A stretch of DNA of 64,000 bases from Prorocentrum cordatum (GCA_963575745.1 CAUYUJ010012769.1:199501-263500); one strand, 5' to 3'; shown: positions 43,059 to 53,695, counted from the first letter of the stretch. Notes: generated from the letters alone by a model not told the origin. Made by a program: numbers and translations.

Positions 43059-44212
43059 TTAAGCGTGAATTTCCTGCATGCGCCGCGCGTGTGGGGCCCG
43101 TCGAGCTCGCGCCGCTGCGAAGTCGGCGCCGAGGTTGCTCGTCGCCCTCTTGGCCGCCCATGGGGCGACCTGAAGTCTGCGCGCGACCTCCTCGCCGTGC
43201 TCCCTGACGCTGCCGGGGATGGCGAGCTCGTCGTTGGTGGTGGCCCCGAGCCTGCGGGCGGCTTCCTGGAAGCTCCTGCCCGCAGCCACCCCGCGCTCGA
43301 TGGCCCCCTCCTTGGAGCTGCCCTCGACGCCGAAGCTGCCGTCGTCGATGTAGCTCGCGAAGTCGACGTAGCTGAAGGTGCTCCTCGACCGCGTGAACCT
43401 CGATGCCTATGTCGGCGTAGGCGTCTCCAGCGGGAAAGCCGGAGCGGCCGTGCCGCAGGCGAGCCTCATGAAACCGCTGTAGGCAAAGTATTCTGCCCGC
43501 GTGCCAGGTATTAGACAGCAACTTGACCACGGGCGCGGGGGCTCCGTGCCTGACGAACTTCTCCCTCGCCTGGACGAGCTGGATGGTCTCGCAGTTCTTC
43601 GCGTAGTCCGCAATGAACGTCAGGCTGTAGCGCTCGTCATTGACGCGCGCCTTGGCCTTGGCCGCCAGCTTCCACGCGCCATCGGTCGCGGGCCTCCTAG
43701 CTTCCGCTTCCCAGTGCACTCGGGACATCAGCCGCTGAAGGTCTTGTGGATCATCGCGTCGCACTCACTGGCACGCCCCGTGCGCGGCGGCGCGCGGGGC
43801 GATGGGCCTGCGCCCCGCCCAGCGCTGCGGGGGGCAATATCCAGCGCAGCTGCTTCGGCGGCGCGCCGGTGGACACGCGCGCCCCCCCGCGGCGCCGAGC
43901 GCTTGCAGCGCGTCGCCTGGCCGCGGGCCCCTCGCCGCGGCGACGGGAAAAGCGCGCCACCTCGCGAATGCGCTGCGGCAGCGCCCGCGGGAGAGAGGAC
44001 CTGTCTGGGGCCCAGGCCGCAGGCGCCAGCTCCGTGGCGCGCCAGAGCCCGCGTGGACGTCCTCCATCTCGGCGGCGATGACGCGCGGGTGGGGCGACGG
44101 GAGACCATCCGACGCCCTGGCGACCGCGGGCTTCCGCGCGCCCCTGTAGGTCGCGGCGCGGCGGAGGCCGCGGGCGCCTCCAGCGGCAGCCTGCTGGCAC
44201 CATTCCTTCCAT
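43059..44212 (-). pseudogene. LINE reverse transcriptase (YIDD), frameshifted
   Basis: Motif A region: RYSLTFIADYAKNCETIQLV near 43,630. Then VRHGAPAPVVKLLSNTWHAG and a motif-B-like SGFPAGDAYADIG near 43,425. After a frameshift: FASYIDDGSFGVEGSSKEGA with YIDD at 43,352-43,341 (motif C), then FQEAARRLGATTNDELAIPG and a tail ending MQEIHA at about 43,059. The pre-RT part (44,212-43,760) is readable only in pieces. Both catalytic Asp of motif C and that of motif A are present, but the frame breaks prevent a full protein. Confidence 0.72.
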
Positions 44213-44305
44213 CTGGGCTCGCTGTCCTTGTCGGCCGCCTGCGCCGCCGCCAGAGCGCCCGCGTCGGCGTCCTCCTAGAACCCCCTCATCTGGTTTGGGT
44301 TAGAT

Positions 44306-44447
44306 GAACACGCTCCACTACTCGCAAAGGAGCTACTCGCAAACGGCCTGGATCTGCCGCGGGGGATTTACGATAAATTGCAGAGAGGAACGCGCGTGCT
44401 TGTCTGACGTTTGCGAGTAGGTACTTTGCGAGTAGTGGAACGCGCTC
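44306..44447. mobile_element. 142-bp inverted-repeat element C (MITE or introner-like)
   Basis: Arms of 39 bases at 44,306-44,344 and 44,409-44,447 match at 34 of 39 positions. Inward, the ends read GAACACGCTCCACTACTCGC and GAGCGCGTTCCACTACTCGC. No gene inside. It interrupts the minus-strand LINE between linker and RT. The GAGCG-GTTC-AC end resembles elements A and B and intron 4 of the SF-assemblin-like gene. Confidence 0.75.
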
Positions 44448-44449
44448 GG

Positions 44450-45240
44450 TGACGGGTGGAGGTTCCCCGTCAGCATCGCGCGCGCCTGCCTGGCTGCGGC
44501 GGCTGCGGCGCGCTCAGCAGTCGGCACCTCCTCGAAGGAGATGATGCTGCTGAAGCTGTCCGCCAGCCACTTCCAGCCCTCCGCGGGGGCGCGCAGGCCC
44601 TCGGCGCCCTTGCCCTCGCGGGCGACGTCGACCCATCGCGCCGTCAGAATGCCGGCTCGCTGGTGGGGGCGGCGGATCGCAAAACCAGTGAAGTGCGCGA
44701 TCCTCCCGGCCGCCACCTTGGCCCAGCGGCCCCGTGCGAGGGTGGGGGGGCCCCGGGCGACGTCGGCAGGTGCCTCTTTCGACATGGCGACCGCCTGCCG
44801 CGCCTGTTGGATGACGCCGTCCCAATCCTCGTCAGGGAGGCGCGGGCCGAGCGCCGTCTTGGGCTCGACCGAATAGGTGGGCGCCTGAATCTTGGCGCCG
44901 TCGGCCGCCATCTGCAGGGCGGCGGGGCGGCGCGGCTTGATCGCCCGCGGCATGTCCGCGCTCGCGCTCTGGAACGGGCGCAGCGCTCCAGCAGACCAGC
45001 CGAAGTTGTCGATGGTGCTGCAGCTCGCGGCAGTGCGGCGCGTGGCGGCGACAGCTCCTCGGCCTCCCACTCGTGGTAGCCGATCTCCTGCGCCAGCGCC
45101 GCCAGCGCGCGAGTCCTGGTCAGCCTTTTCTTCGGGGTGTGATTGCCCTTATTGGCGTTGAAGGACTCGAGCAGCCGCGCCTGTTGTTCTTCCGCGGGCG
45201 CATCAGCGCCCTTGCTGCGGCCAGCTAGCTGCGACATGGA
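44450..45240 (-). pseudogene. LINE linker region, uncharacterised coding
   Basis: The frame from 45,237 starts MSQLAGRSKGADAPAEEQQA, then KRLTRTRALAALAQEIGYHE. After a frameshift near 45,040 it continues RLPDEDWDGVIQQARQAVAM, then AEGWKWLADSFSSIISFEEV to about 44,450. The protein-like composition is clear, but I recognise no domain. By position an endonuclease would be expected here; its motifs are not visible. Confidence 0.4.
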
Positions 45241-45411
45241 GACCCGTCACTCGAGGCTTGTGGCGATCGGCGCCCCGTCGACCATCTCGACGGATCTTGC
45301 ACTTATGAATTTCGTTGAGGGCGGCCAGCATGTCGGCCTGCGACATTGCCATGGGCTCGCCGCCCTCTCGCTGCTTCTGCTCCCAATTGCTGGGTGTCCT
45401 CGGCGGTGAAT

Positions 45412-46449
45412 TCAACAGGGCGGTTGTCGCCGTGCGAGGCCGCGCCTGGCCCACTGGCTGCGCCAGCAACAGGGGCGGCACCAGTAACTAGGTTGCACGG
45501 CAGGCTGAACAGGCTGCGCATCCCCCATCGTGGTGTCGCGCTGCTGCTCCCGCGTCGTGGCCCGAGTGCTGCCGTGGAGGAGCTTCTGCAGCTTGCTGAA
45601 GTTCTCATTGCCCGCGACCTGGGAGACGAACTCCGTCAGCGCGGGGTCCGAGGCGAATCTGGGGTCCGCCTGCGCCCGCGTGAAGAAGTCCTCGGGGACC
45701 GACGGGGGCGCAGCAGCAGCCTGGGCGGCCGCCGCTTCGCCGCGTTGCTTCTGGAGGGCAGCTGCCGCACTCGCGGCCTCAGCAGCCAGCCGCACAACCT
45801 CAGCCGCCTTGGCCTCGATGACAGCCGTTTTGCCTGCGATGTCGGACTTGGGCTGTTCCACGTTGGCCTCAATGCTGGCGCGCTCCTCCTTGAGGCGGTG
45901 CAGCTGGGTCCGCGTCTTCTCCAGCTTCTGCCGAACCACGCGGTGCGCTGTCGCAGGAGGGAGCAACTGGCGCAAGAGTGGGCGCTTCTCCTCCAGCTGT
46001 ACCTTGAGCGTGGCCACGGCGGAATCTTCCCCGAAGTCCGTGAAGCTTTTGATGTAGTTCTCGAGCGCGTGGATCTGCGACTGCAGGGCCGTCGGGCGTT
46101 TGTGGGTCTCGCTGTTGCCGTACTGGGCAGCGTCTGCCGCATCTGCTGCCTGGTCGGTTGGTGGCGCTTGCTCGGCGGCCTTGTTCTTCGCCTCGAGCTG
46201 CTGCGCCAAGAACTCGCACTTCGCCTGCAGCTGCTTGAACTCGGCGCTCCACGGGGCTGGCGTGCCCACCTTGAGGCCGCTTGCGCCGACGCGTGGGGAA
46301 GGCGGCGACGTCCCGCTGTTCGCCACGATGCCGTCAGACCCCTCGTCCGTCCAGCAGCCGCCCGTGGCGCTCGATCCACCTGGTTGCTCCGACAGGAACT
46401 CACAGCATGGCACTTGGCCTTGGCAGCGCGCAGCTGTACCGAAAACCAT
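45412..46449 (-). CDS. LINE ORF1-like coiled-coil protein
   Basis: An uninterrupted 345-residue frame, start ATG at 46,449 (MVFGTAARCQ), 78 bases after the DinoSL relic. The middle is predicted coiled coil (FKQLQAKCEFLAQQLEAKNK; QLEEKRPLLRQLL; VRQKLEKTRTQLHRLKEERA), followed by an Ala-rich helix (IEAKAAEVVRLAAEAASAAA) and a short globular stretch (PEDFFTRAQADPRFASDP). A cluster of Cys near the N-terminus is not a clear zinc finger. Position and composition match the ORF1 at 4,961. An ATG directly after the leader (46,526) opens another frame and may be a short upstream ORF or the original start before a frameshift. Confidence 0.6.
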   Translation of the reverse strand: MVFGTAARCQGQVPCCEFLSEQPGGSSATGGCWTDEGSDGIVANSGTSPPSPRVGASGLKVGTPAPWSAEFKQLQAKCEFLAQQLEAKNKAAEQAPPTDQAADAADAAQYGNSETHKRPTALQSQIHALENYIKSFTDFGEDSAVATLKVQLEEKRPLLRQLLPPATAHRVVRQKLEKTRTQLHRLKEERASIEANVEQPKSDIAGKTAVIEAKAAEVVRLAAEAASAAAALQKQRGEAAAAQAAAAPPSVPEDFFTRAQADPRFASDPALTEFVSQVAGNENFSKLQKLLHGSTRATTREQQRDTTMGDAQPVQPAVQPSYWCRPCCWRSQWARRGLARRQPPC

Positions 46450-46526
46450 CCAAACAAAAACGGTGGTATGGCGGGGGCACCCGCGTCCAGTTCTGCCCGG
46501 GGGCTGAAAGCTTCCAGTGCAAACAT

Positions 46527-46548
46527 CTTGAGCCAAAATGACTACGGA
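46527..46548 (-). other. DinoSL (spliced leader) relic
   Basis: Read on the minus strand, 21 of 22 bases match DinoSL. It ends CATTTTGGCTCAAG; the only change is C to T at leader position 8. It lies directly upstream of the ORF1-like gene on the same strand and is not followed by an SL RNA donor. Confidence 0.88.
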
Positions 46549-46684
46549 GGAGGAGGACGAGGAGGAGGGAGGACTCTGTATAGGAGTAGGGGGACACTCG
46601 TAGTGCAGGGGGAGGGGGAGGTCGAGAAGGAGAAGGACATACAAACGGTGAGTTTAAGAGGATGGACACAGGAGGAGCCGATAT

Positions 46685-46795
46685 GAGAGAGAGAGAGAGA
46701 GCAGAGCGAGAGAGCGGAGAGAAAGACATGGAGACCGAGAGAGAGAGAGAGATAGAGAGAGAGAGAGACAAAGAGAGAGAGGGGAGAAACATGGG
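46685..46795. repeat. GA microsatellite
   Basis: (GA)n with CGAGA and CAAAGA interruptions. Between 46,800 and 47,040 I see no gene. (CT)n at 47,040-47,080 and (TA)n at 47,090-47,115 follow. Confidence 0.9.
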
Positions 46796-47047
46796 AAGAG
46801 GAGGAAAAGGGCCTCGACATGGAGCTTGGAAGTCATCGGCTTCGTTCGCCCCGGGGCCTCCGCGCCGAGGGGCAACGCGTCCCCGCGCCCCGAGCTTTGG
46901 CCCTCGAGCCGGAACGGCTGTGGAGGGGGGGGCGGTGAGCGGATCGAGAGCGAGCCGCGTCCACGTGAAGAAGGTCCGCAGCGTGGGGGGCCCCGCGAAA
47001 AAAGCCAGGGGCACGAAACGTGTAGGAGCACGCGCATCAGCAGCTCG

Positions 47048-47078
<31 letters not shown>

Positions 47079-47115
47079 CATATATGTGTGTACATATATA
47101 TATATATATATATAT

Positions 47116-48520
47116 GTCTCCAGAGCCGTGCCCATCCCTGACTCTGTCCTGAGCCGCATACGCGCGCGCATCCATCAATACATGCAATTCCCCCTTTCGC
47201 CTGCGCTCTCTGCTGTGTACTCTCACCTCTGCTGTCTGATATCAGCTTCCCCTTTCACTCTATACGCCATGCTATCTACTCTGTTGGCTCTCCCTCGTGC
47301 TATGTCGGCTTGTTTCTTTCCCTCTCAAATCCCGCCCTCTCTATTTTTTGTTTCATGCTGACCGCTTTCTGCCCTGGGCTCTCTGCTCTCCACCCTCCGC
47401 TCCCTTCCTCCTCCTCCTCCGCCTCTTTGCTACAGGCTCTATGCTCTCAAATCTCTATTGCATGCTCCTTGCTTTCCCCCTGTACCGTGCACTGTCTAGG
47501 TTCGGCTCTCTTCTATCATGTGGATTGTCCCTACTTTTTCGCTCCTACGACTTTACGCAGTCTACACTTTTACCCTGTGCAAGCTGTTCGCTCGATGCCC
47601 TGTCTACTCTCATCTCTAACCATTGGCATTACACATCCACTCCCTGCTGTAGATACCCTGCTTACCGTTATCCACCCTCCAACCTTTGCGATGCATGCGT
47701 GCACAACTATACCTATTCTGCACCGTCCACGGCCTACTATTTTTTTCCGCGCAGTCTGCATTGTTCGCGTAATGTCTGCTAACCCCTTATCTCCACTATT
47801 TCCAATTGACTCTAGGCCCTGTGGTTTCTAATCTGGGATCTCCCTTACTGTGCAAACTCTGCCCAATTCAATCGACTATGTACTCCCGTCTCCGTTGCTC
47901 CTCCTGCGTCCTGCTCCATGGAGCTTGCTCAGGACCCCCTTATGCTGTACTGTCTCTCTCTCTCCCTCTCTCTCTATATATATACAAATATATATTTATA
48001 GATATACAACTATATAACGCATGTCCTATATCCTCGCTTCTCTCTTCCGTGCGAACACTCTCCAAACCCCAAATCTCCTCGAACATATACCACGCATCCT
48101 CTACTATCAACCTTGCGCTTCCCAGACTTCTCTTCCTGATTATATATCATCTATTCTGCGCTCTCTCTCGCAATTTTGTAGTCGTTACGATGTGTTCTCT
48201 GCCCTCTAGGATCTACACTAGACAGGCTCTCCACATGCTGCAGGACTTACGCTGTCTGTACCCTGCACCCTGTACCATCCCTCTCCCATCCCTCTGAATA
48301 CATATATCAATCAATCTCTCTGCCTCTCTCTTTCTCCTGCCCCACACATATATACGAAGCACCCCGCAGTTGCGGATACGAGTGAAGGGGCGGCGGGGAC
48401 GTATGCAGTCTGCGAGGCTTTGAAGAAACCCGCCGCAAGCGCAACATTTTCAAGCTAGACAGCGAGCCCGCCGCAAACGTCGTTTTTTTTTTTTGTTTTC
48501 TTTTTTCTCTCCTGCTAAAC
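47116..48520. other. pyrimidine-rich low-complexity region
   Basis: A CTCTCTGCTC-like degenerate composition continues for 1.4 kb with (CT)n and TATATACAAATATA at 47,955-48,010. Several plus-strand frames are open because TAA and TGA are rare in such sequence. No domain is visible. Confidence 0.5.
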
Positions 48521-48526
48521 CAATGT

Positions 48527-48692
48527 AGGTGGGTCGCGGGTTGGGTCGCAGGTGGGTCGCGGGTGGGTCGGCGGTGGGTCGTGGGCCAGGTCACGGGTGG
48601 GTCGCGGGTGGGTCGCGAGCGGGTCGCGGGATGGGTCGCGGGATGGGTCGCGGGGTGGGTCGCGGGTGGGTAGCGGGCCCGGTCGCGGGGGG
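48527..48692. repeat. GGGTGGGTCGC minisatellite
   Basis: About fourteen units of 11 to 13 bases, GGGTGGGTCGCG type. Confidence 0.88.
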
Positions 48693-48699
48693 GACGACG

Positions 48700-48835
48700 A
48701 CAATAAACAACAACACCACCACCAACAACAACACCACCAACAACAACAACACCAACACCACCACCAACAACAACAGCAACACCAACACCAACAACAACAG
48801 CAACAACACCAACCACAACAGCAATACTTATCCCA
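48700..48835. repeat. AAC/ACC microsatellite
   Basis: (AAC)n and (ACC)n interspersed with CAG. Confidence 0.9.
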
Positions 48836-48892
48836 GCGCGACCCTACCTAGGAGTTGGAGCCCCTAGGAAAGCAGCATTCGTAGTAATAGTA

Positions 48893-49485
48893 AAAAGCTA
48901 AGCTAAAGCCAAGCTGAAGCTAAGCTAAAGCTAGGCTAAAACTAAGCTAAAGCTACGCTGAAGCTAAGCTAAAACTAAACCCAAGCTAACGCTAAGCTAA
49001 AGCTGAGCTCAAGCTAAGCTGAAACTAAGCTAACGATAATATAAAGCTAAGCTAAAGCTAAACTAAAGTTAGGCTACAGCTAAGCTGAAGCTAAGCTAAC
49101 GCTAAGCTGAAGCTAAGCTAAAACTGCGCTAAAGCTAATCTAAAGCTAAGCTGAAGCTAAGCTGAAGCTGAGCTAAAGCTAAGCTGACGCTAAGCTAAAG
49201 CTACAGCTAAGCTAAAATTAAGCTACAGCTAAGCGGAAGCTAAGCTAACGCTAAGCTACATCTAAGCTAAAACAAAGCTACAGCTAAGCTACAGCTAAGC
49301 TAAAGCTAACCTAAAGCTAAGCTACATCTAAGCTAAAGCTAAGCCAAAGCTAGGCTAAGCTACAGCTAAGCTAAAGCTAAGCTGCAGCTAAGCTGCAGCT
49401 AAGCTGCAGCTAAGCTAAAACTAAGCTAAAGCTACAGCTAAAGCTAAGCTAAAGCTACAGCTACAGCTAAAGCTGAAGCTAAAGC
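48893..49485. repeat. AGCTAA hexamer satellite
   Basis: About 590 bases of AAGCTA units with point variants (AAGCTG, ACGCTA, ACAGCT). It is very rich in AGCT palindromes. One phase shift lies at about 49,200, where ACAGCT begins to alternate. 49,490-49,800 shows no gene. Confidence 0.92.
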
Positions 49486-49799
49486 TCCCAGGGGACTGGG
49501 GGAACCGCGGGGCGGATCCTGGGGGAACCGCCCGGGGCGTGGAACACTGCCCGGCCCTTTAAGCCAACACGGTACGAACCCTTCTAGGCAGAGCCTAGGT
49601 AGGGAACAATAACGACAACACCAACTATCATGATAAGACTGTTCGATTTTATTTGCCCGTGTGTCATTCAAAACGAGTCCCCCCCCCACGATATCCGCCC
49701 TGCCTGTCTTCGATCACACCCCTTTTGGGGGATTCTTTCTCTTTGCGGGGGGCGGCGGGCTGAGACAGGCGGGCAAACCTGAACGGGCTATTTGAATTT

Positions 49800-50165
49800 G
49801 TGTGGGCCCTGCAAAAAGAGGGGGAGAAGGAGGGAGAGCGGGACGAAGGGAGGGGGAGGGACGAAGGAAGAGGGAAAACGCCAGGAGAGAAGGGGCGAAG
49901 AGGGGGGCGGTTGATTAGAGGCAGAAGGAGAGAAATAGAGAAAGAGAGAGAGAGAGAGAGAACGAGAGAAAGAGAGAAAAAGAGAGAGAGAACACAATAA
50001 ATAACGAAAGAGGGAGGGAGGAGGCAGGAGAGGGGAGGGAAAAAGGAGGAGGGAAAGGAGGGAGAGGGGATATGGCAGAGAGGCATAAGGATGAAGGAAG
50101 AGAGGTAGGAGAGAGAAGGGAGGAGAGGAGGGAAGGGGGGAGGGAGGAGGAGCAGGAAGGTAAGA
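49800..50165. repeat. purine-rich GA/GGA tract
   Basis: Degenerate GGGAGGA/GAGAGA sequence. Open pyrimidine-strand frames here are compositional. Confidence 0.8.
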
Positions 50166-50179
50166 ACGTGAACGTTCGA

Positions 50180-50680
50180 GGAAGTCCTCGGCGACAACGC
50201 CGTTCCTGAAGGACGTCTCAAGCGGGAGCCCACGACGGGCGGGCGATCCCCTGACGGGCGGGTCGGGCGGGTGGGACATTCAAGCGGGATGCCTGAGCAT
50301 GGCGAAAGCGCGATTCCTAAGCAAATTGTGACGGCGTCCTTGGCGCAGCGTGTTTCCTGAGCGTCGAAAGCACGATTTCGGAATAAATGGCATGGGGGTC
50401 GCAGGCGAGAGCGCAATTCCTGAATCAAATGTTAAATGCTCTCTGGCGGGAGCGGGGGTCTGGATTAAATTGCGAAGAAGCCTTGGCTCAATTGCGAGGA
50501 GGTCTGGCGCGGGAGCGCCGTTACTGAGGAAAGTGTGAGGAAGTCTCAGATGGGAGTGGGGGTCCTGACTCACTTGCGAGGGAGTCACAAGCAGGAACAC
50601 CGATCCTGAGTAAATTGAGGAATTCTCAAGCGGGAGCGGGTGTCCTGAGTAAATTTGGAGGAAATGTCAGGCGGGAACCG
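50180..50680. repeat. degenerate tandem repeat of about 50 bases
   Basis: Nine or ten units of the form GCGGGAGCG, a short variable piece, then TCCTGAGTAAATTG and GAGGAAGTCTCA. Homology between units is clear but low. Confidence 0.65.
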
Positions 50681-50939
50681 TTGTTGTTGCAATCCGGGGG
50701 ACGAGGGGCGCAGTTTGAGCATCAAGACTTTCCTTGTCAAAACAACAGGGTGCGAGCGACGAGGAGCACACTTTGATGGACAAAAACAATATGCACCAGT
50801 GCGGGGGATCAACAATACTTTTTCTTCAGAAGTGAGACTTTAACAGCAGCAGCAACAACGCAACAAACACAATCCTCACCACGGGTCCGCGCTCAAGCCA
50901 CCTGCCCAGGGACAACGAATGACCGTTCGGCCCCCTCAA

Positions 50940-51008
50940 TCTGATATATATATATATATATATATATACATGTGTGTGTACATATATATACATATATATA
51001 TATACATA
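50940..51008. repeat. TA microsatellite
   Basis: (TA)n with ACATGTGTGTGTAC inside. A CGCGCG-rich palindromic patch follows at 51,018-51,042. Confidence 0.9.
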
Positions 51009-51179
51009 TTCTAGAATCATCGCGCGCGATTCGCGCGCGCGCTCAGGTTCTAGCAGGCCCCAGGCCTTGACGAATTCATTGCTTCACTGAAGTAGTGGAC
51101 CACAGTCCACGCATGCCAACCTTCATTCCGAAAGGCCTTCGAGGTAATGGTTGTGTAGGGGGGTGGAGGCCGTGTGAAT

Positions 51180-51245
51180 CGGGTTCCCAGAAGGCCTTCT
51201 GGGAGCATGGGTTTGGGGGCGTCTTGGGGAGCCTGTTGGGGCGTG

Positions 51246-51295
<50 letters not shown>

Positions 51296-51299
51296 TCGT

Positions 51300-51331
<32 letters not shown>

Positions 51332-53520
51332 TCGTCGGTTCAGTAGGGCATTTGGGGCAACTTTGTGCGAAACGATCTGCGGAGGGCCGCGAGAGGGCGA
51401 TCAGTCATGTTCCCAATCAACTTCCCAGACAGCTCTCCTGTAGCATGATGGTACTTCGAAGCCTCCCGAGACTCGCGGGCCCATGATGAACCATGTCCCC
51501 GGAAGGCTTTCTGGGGACATGGTTTGTTGGGGTGTGTTGGGGGGTCTCTTGGGAGTTCCCTGGGGGCCCCTTGGGGGTCTCTGGGAACTCTCGGGCCCAT
51601 GATGAACCATGTTCCCTGAACTGGGGACATGATTTCTTAGGGTGTGTTGGGGGGCCTCTTGGGCGTTCCCTGGGAGCCCCTTGAGGGTCTCTTGGGGCTT
51701 CCTGGGGGCCTCTTGGGCGCCTCACGGGGCATCGTGGGAGCCTCTTGGTGGCCTCAGGGGGCCTCCAGGCGGCCTCTAGGGCCAGAGACCTCGAAATATC
51801 GGTTGGCGGTCCCCCTCTGGGCCCTCTCTTGGGGAGCTCTTGGGGCACAGTTGGGTTGTCTGGGGAGCCTCCTCGGCCGTCTTGGGGCCCTCTTCGGGGC
51901 CTCGTGGCCCGTCTTGGAGCGATCTGAAGGGCCTCCGAACGAGGCCGTGAGGGAGCGCCGGTAAGCAGGGGAAGCAAGAACGCCTAAATCCTTCAGGAAC
52001 CATCGGAACATTAGTGAAGCGTGCCTTCCAGGGCCCTCTTGGGGAGCCTTTTGAGTCCGTCCTGGAGCGTGTTGGAGTCCTCGTCGGCTGTTTTGAGGGC
52101 AGCTTTGGTGTCTTCGGGGCCTCGTGAGACCGTCCTGGGCACTCTCGGGACCCCCTTAGCCTGTCGTGGCCTGCTTCGGGGCGGGCTCGGGCCGCCTCGG
52201 GAGCTCTGGACCCCCCACCGCAAACCCGGGCGGGCACCGATGGGGGAATCAAGCAGCGGCCCGCCCCCCAGGCCTACCCCGAGATAGAGAATAATGTTTC
52301 CGGGTCGCTTTCCGGGAGCATGATATTTTCGGCTCTCTAAGAGTGGGGCCTCCGGGGGCTTACCGAGGGGCGCCTTTTGGCCTTGTCGTCAAGCCTATTG
52401 GAAACATGGTTGGGGCGGTAGGCGGAAGCCCAAGGAATCATGTTCCCGGAAAGCTATCTGGGAAATATGATTTACCGAAGTGTCTTGGGGGTCCGCAGGG
52501 GGCTTCCCTGGGGGCCCTTCGGGGGCCCATTGGGGCTTCCAGGGGGCCTCTTGGGAGCCTCACGGAGCTTTTTGGGAGCCTCTTGGTGGCCTCCGGGGGC
52601 GTTCCAGGAGCCTCTCAGGCCGGAGACTTTGACATGTCGCGATCTTCGGGCCCTCTCGGGTCGCTCTTGGGGCTCTCTTGGGGCGCTCTCGAGGCCCTCT
52701 TGGCTTATCTGGGGAGCCTCCTGGGCCGTCTCTGGGCTTTCTTGGGGGCCTCTTCGGCCGTCTCGGAGCGATCTGCAGGGCCTCTGACGCGGTCCGGGAC
52801 CGTGGGGAGGCGGAACATGGGAGAGCGCAAGAATGCTTCAAAAACCATTCGAACATACATGATTTTTTGCTTCTGGGACCCTTTGGGGTGGCCTCTGGAG
52901 GCGCTCTTGGGGCGTTTTGGCGGCGTCGTCGGCCGTCCTGAGGCCATCTTCGGCGTGTCCGGGGCGTCTGGGGGCTGTCTCTGGGCGACCTGGGAACCCG
53001 GGAATCATGTTCCCGGAGAAACTTCCGGGAACATGATTTCGAACGGGGCCCTCTTGGGGGGGGTCCGTCAGCCCCGCAGGGCGACTCTTTTGGGCCGTCT
53101 TGTGCCCTCTTGGGTCTCTCTTGGGCTGTCTTGGGGCTCCTCGGGGGCGTCTGGGGCACTGCGAACGTATGTTTACGATGGAAATGGGCAAATTTTTGCA
53201 TCTTGAAGGCCCTCTTGGGGCCCTCTTCGACCATCAAGCCATCTCGGGCCCTCTTGGGCCTCGCTGAGGCTGTCCTGGGGCCCAGTAGGGGGCCCTGGGA
53301 GCCCAGAAGTCATGTTCCCTGAGAGGCTTCCGGGAACATGATTTCGAACGGGGCCCTCTTGGGCCTCCCTGAGGCCGGCTTCGGGGCCTCTTAGGCCGTC
53401 TTGGGATGTTCCGTGAGCCCCGCAGGACGACTCTTTTGGGCCGTCTGGGGCCCTCTTGGGTCTCTCTCGGGCTGTGTTGGGGCTCCTCGGGGGCGTCTGA
53501 GGCGCTGTGAAGACGAAGCC
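51180..53520. repeat. CTCTTGGGG-type array 4 with recurring hairpins
   Basis: About 2.3 kb of GGCCCTCTTGGGG-type units in which a hairpin of the type ATCATGTTCCCGGA, 3-7 bases, TCCGGGAACATGAT recurs. Sites: 51,184-51,205 (variant), 51,490-51,523, 51,607-51,632, 52,291-52,325, 52,438-52,472, 53,003-53,038 and 53,310-53,341. Longer phrases also recur, for example TTTTTGGGAGCCTCTTGGTG and a CCAGAGACCTCGAAAT-like sentence (51,781 and 52,621). A GTC array lies at 51,243-51,340. No gene is likely. Confidence 0.8.
51243..51340. repeat. GTC trinucleotide array
   Basis: (GTC)n with one phase slip, inside array 4. Confidence 0.92.
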
Positions 53521-53639
53521 AGCGAGCTTGCTGAACATGTACGTTGTACGAAGGACATCGGCAGATGTTTACCTCACGGCCTACTCTCTCATAAAGAATG
53601 GGCGTGCGGCATTGCAGCCTGGGATGAGCTGGAGGTGCA

Positions 53640-53695
53640 TGGAGGAGGAGGAGGAGGAGGAGGAGGACCATCAGAGAGAAGGAGAGAGAGGTTAA
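53640..53695. repeat. GGA/GA tract
   Basis: Short (GGA)n followed by GAGAGA. From 53,700 to 54,000 a minus-strand frame (for example TTWDSEHLDMILPCFWNCPS) is open, but I see no domain; it may be the 3' UTR of the next gene. Confidence 0.7.

Larger units (their letters stand above)
41590..46548 (-). mobile_element. GC-rich LINE with DinoSL relic, RT and RNase H
   Basis: On the minus strand: DinoSL relic (46,548-46,527), intact ORF1 (46,449-45,412), a linker, RT with YIDD (about 44,212-43,059) and an RNase H-like domain (41,964-41,590). A recognisable EEP domain is missing between ORF1 and RT. A 142-bp inverted-repeat element (44,306-44,447) interrupts the coding sequence. Several frameshifts in the RT half make it inactive. 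Composition and leader position match the element at 4,796-8,285. Confidence 0.78.

Noticed and set aside
48591-48867. Asn/Thr-rich and Leu/Val-rich frames
   Set aside because: They are translations of AAC/ACC and GGGTGGGTCGC repeats.
49010-49025. GAGCTCAAGC as a leader 3' end
   Set aside because: It is a point variant of the AGCTAA satellite.
50478-50492. TTGGCTCAATT as a leader relic
   Set aside because: Only nine bases agree with DinoSL and it lies in a diverged tandem repeat.
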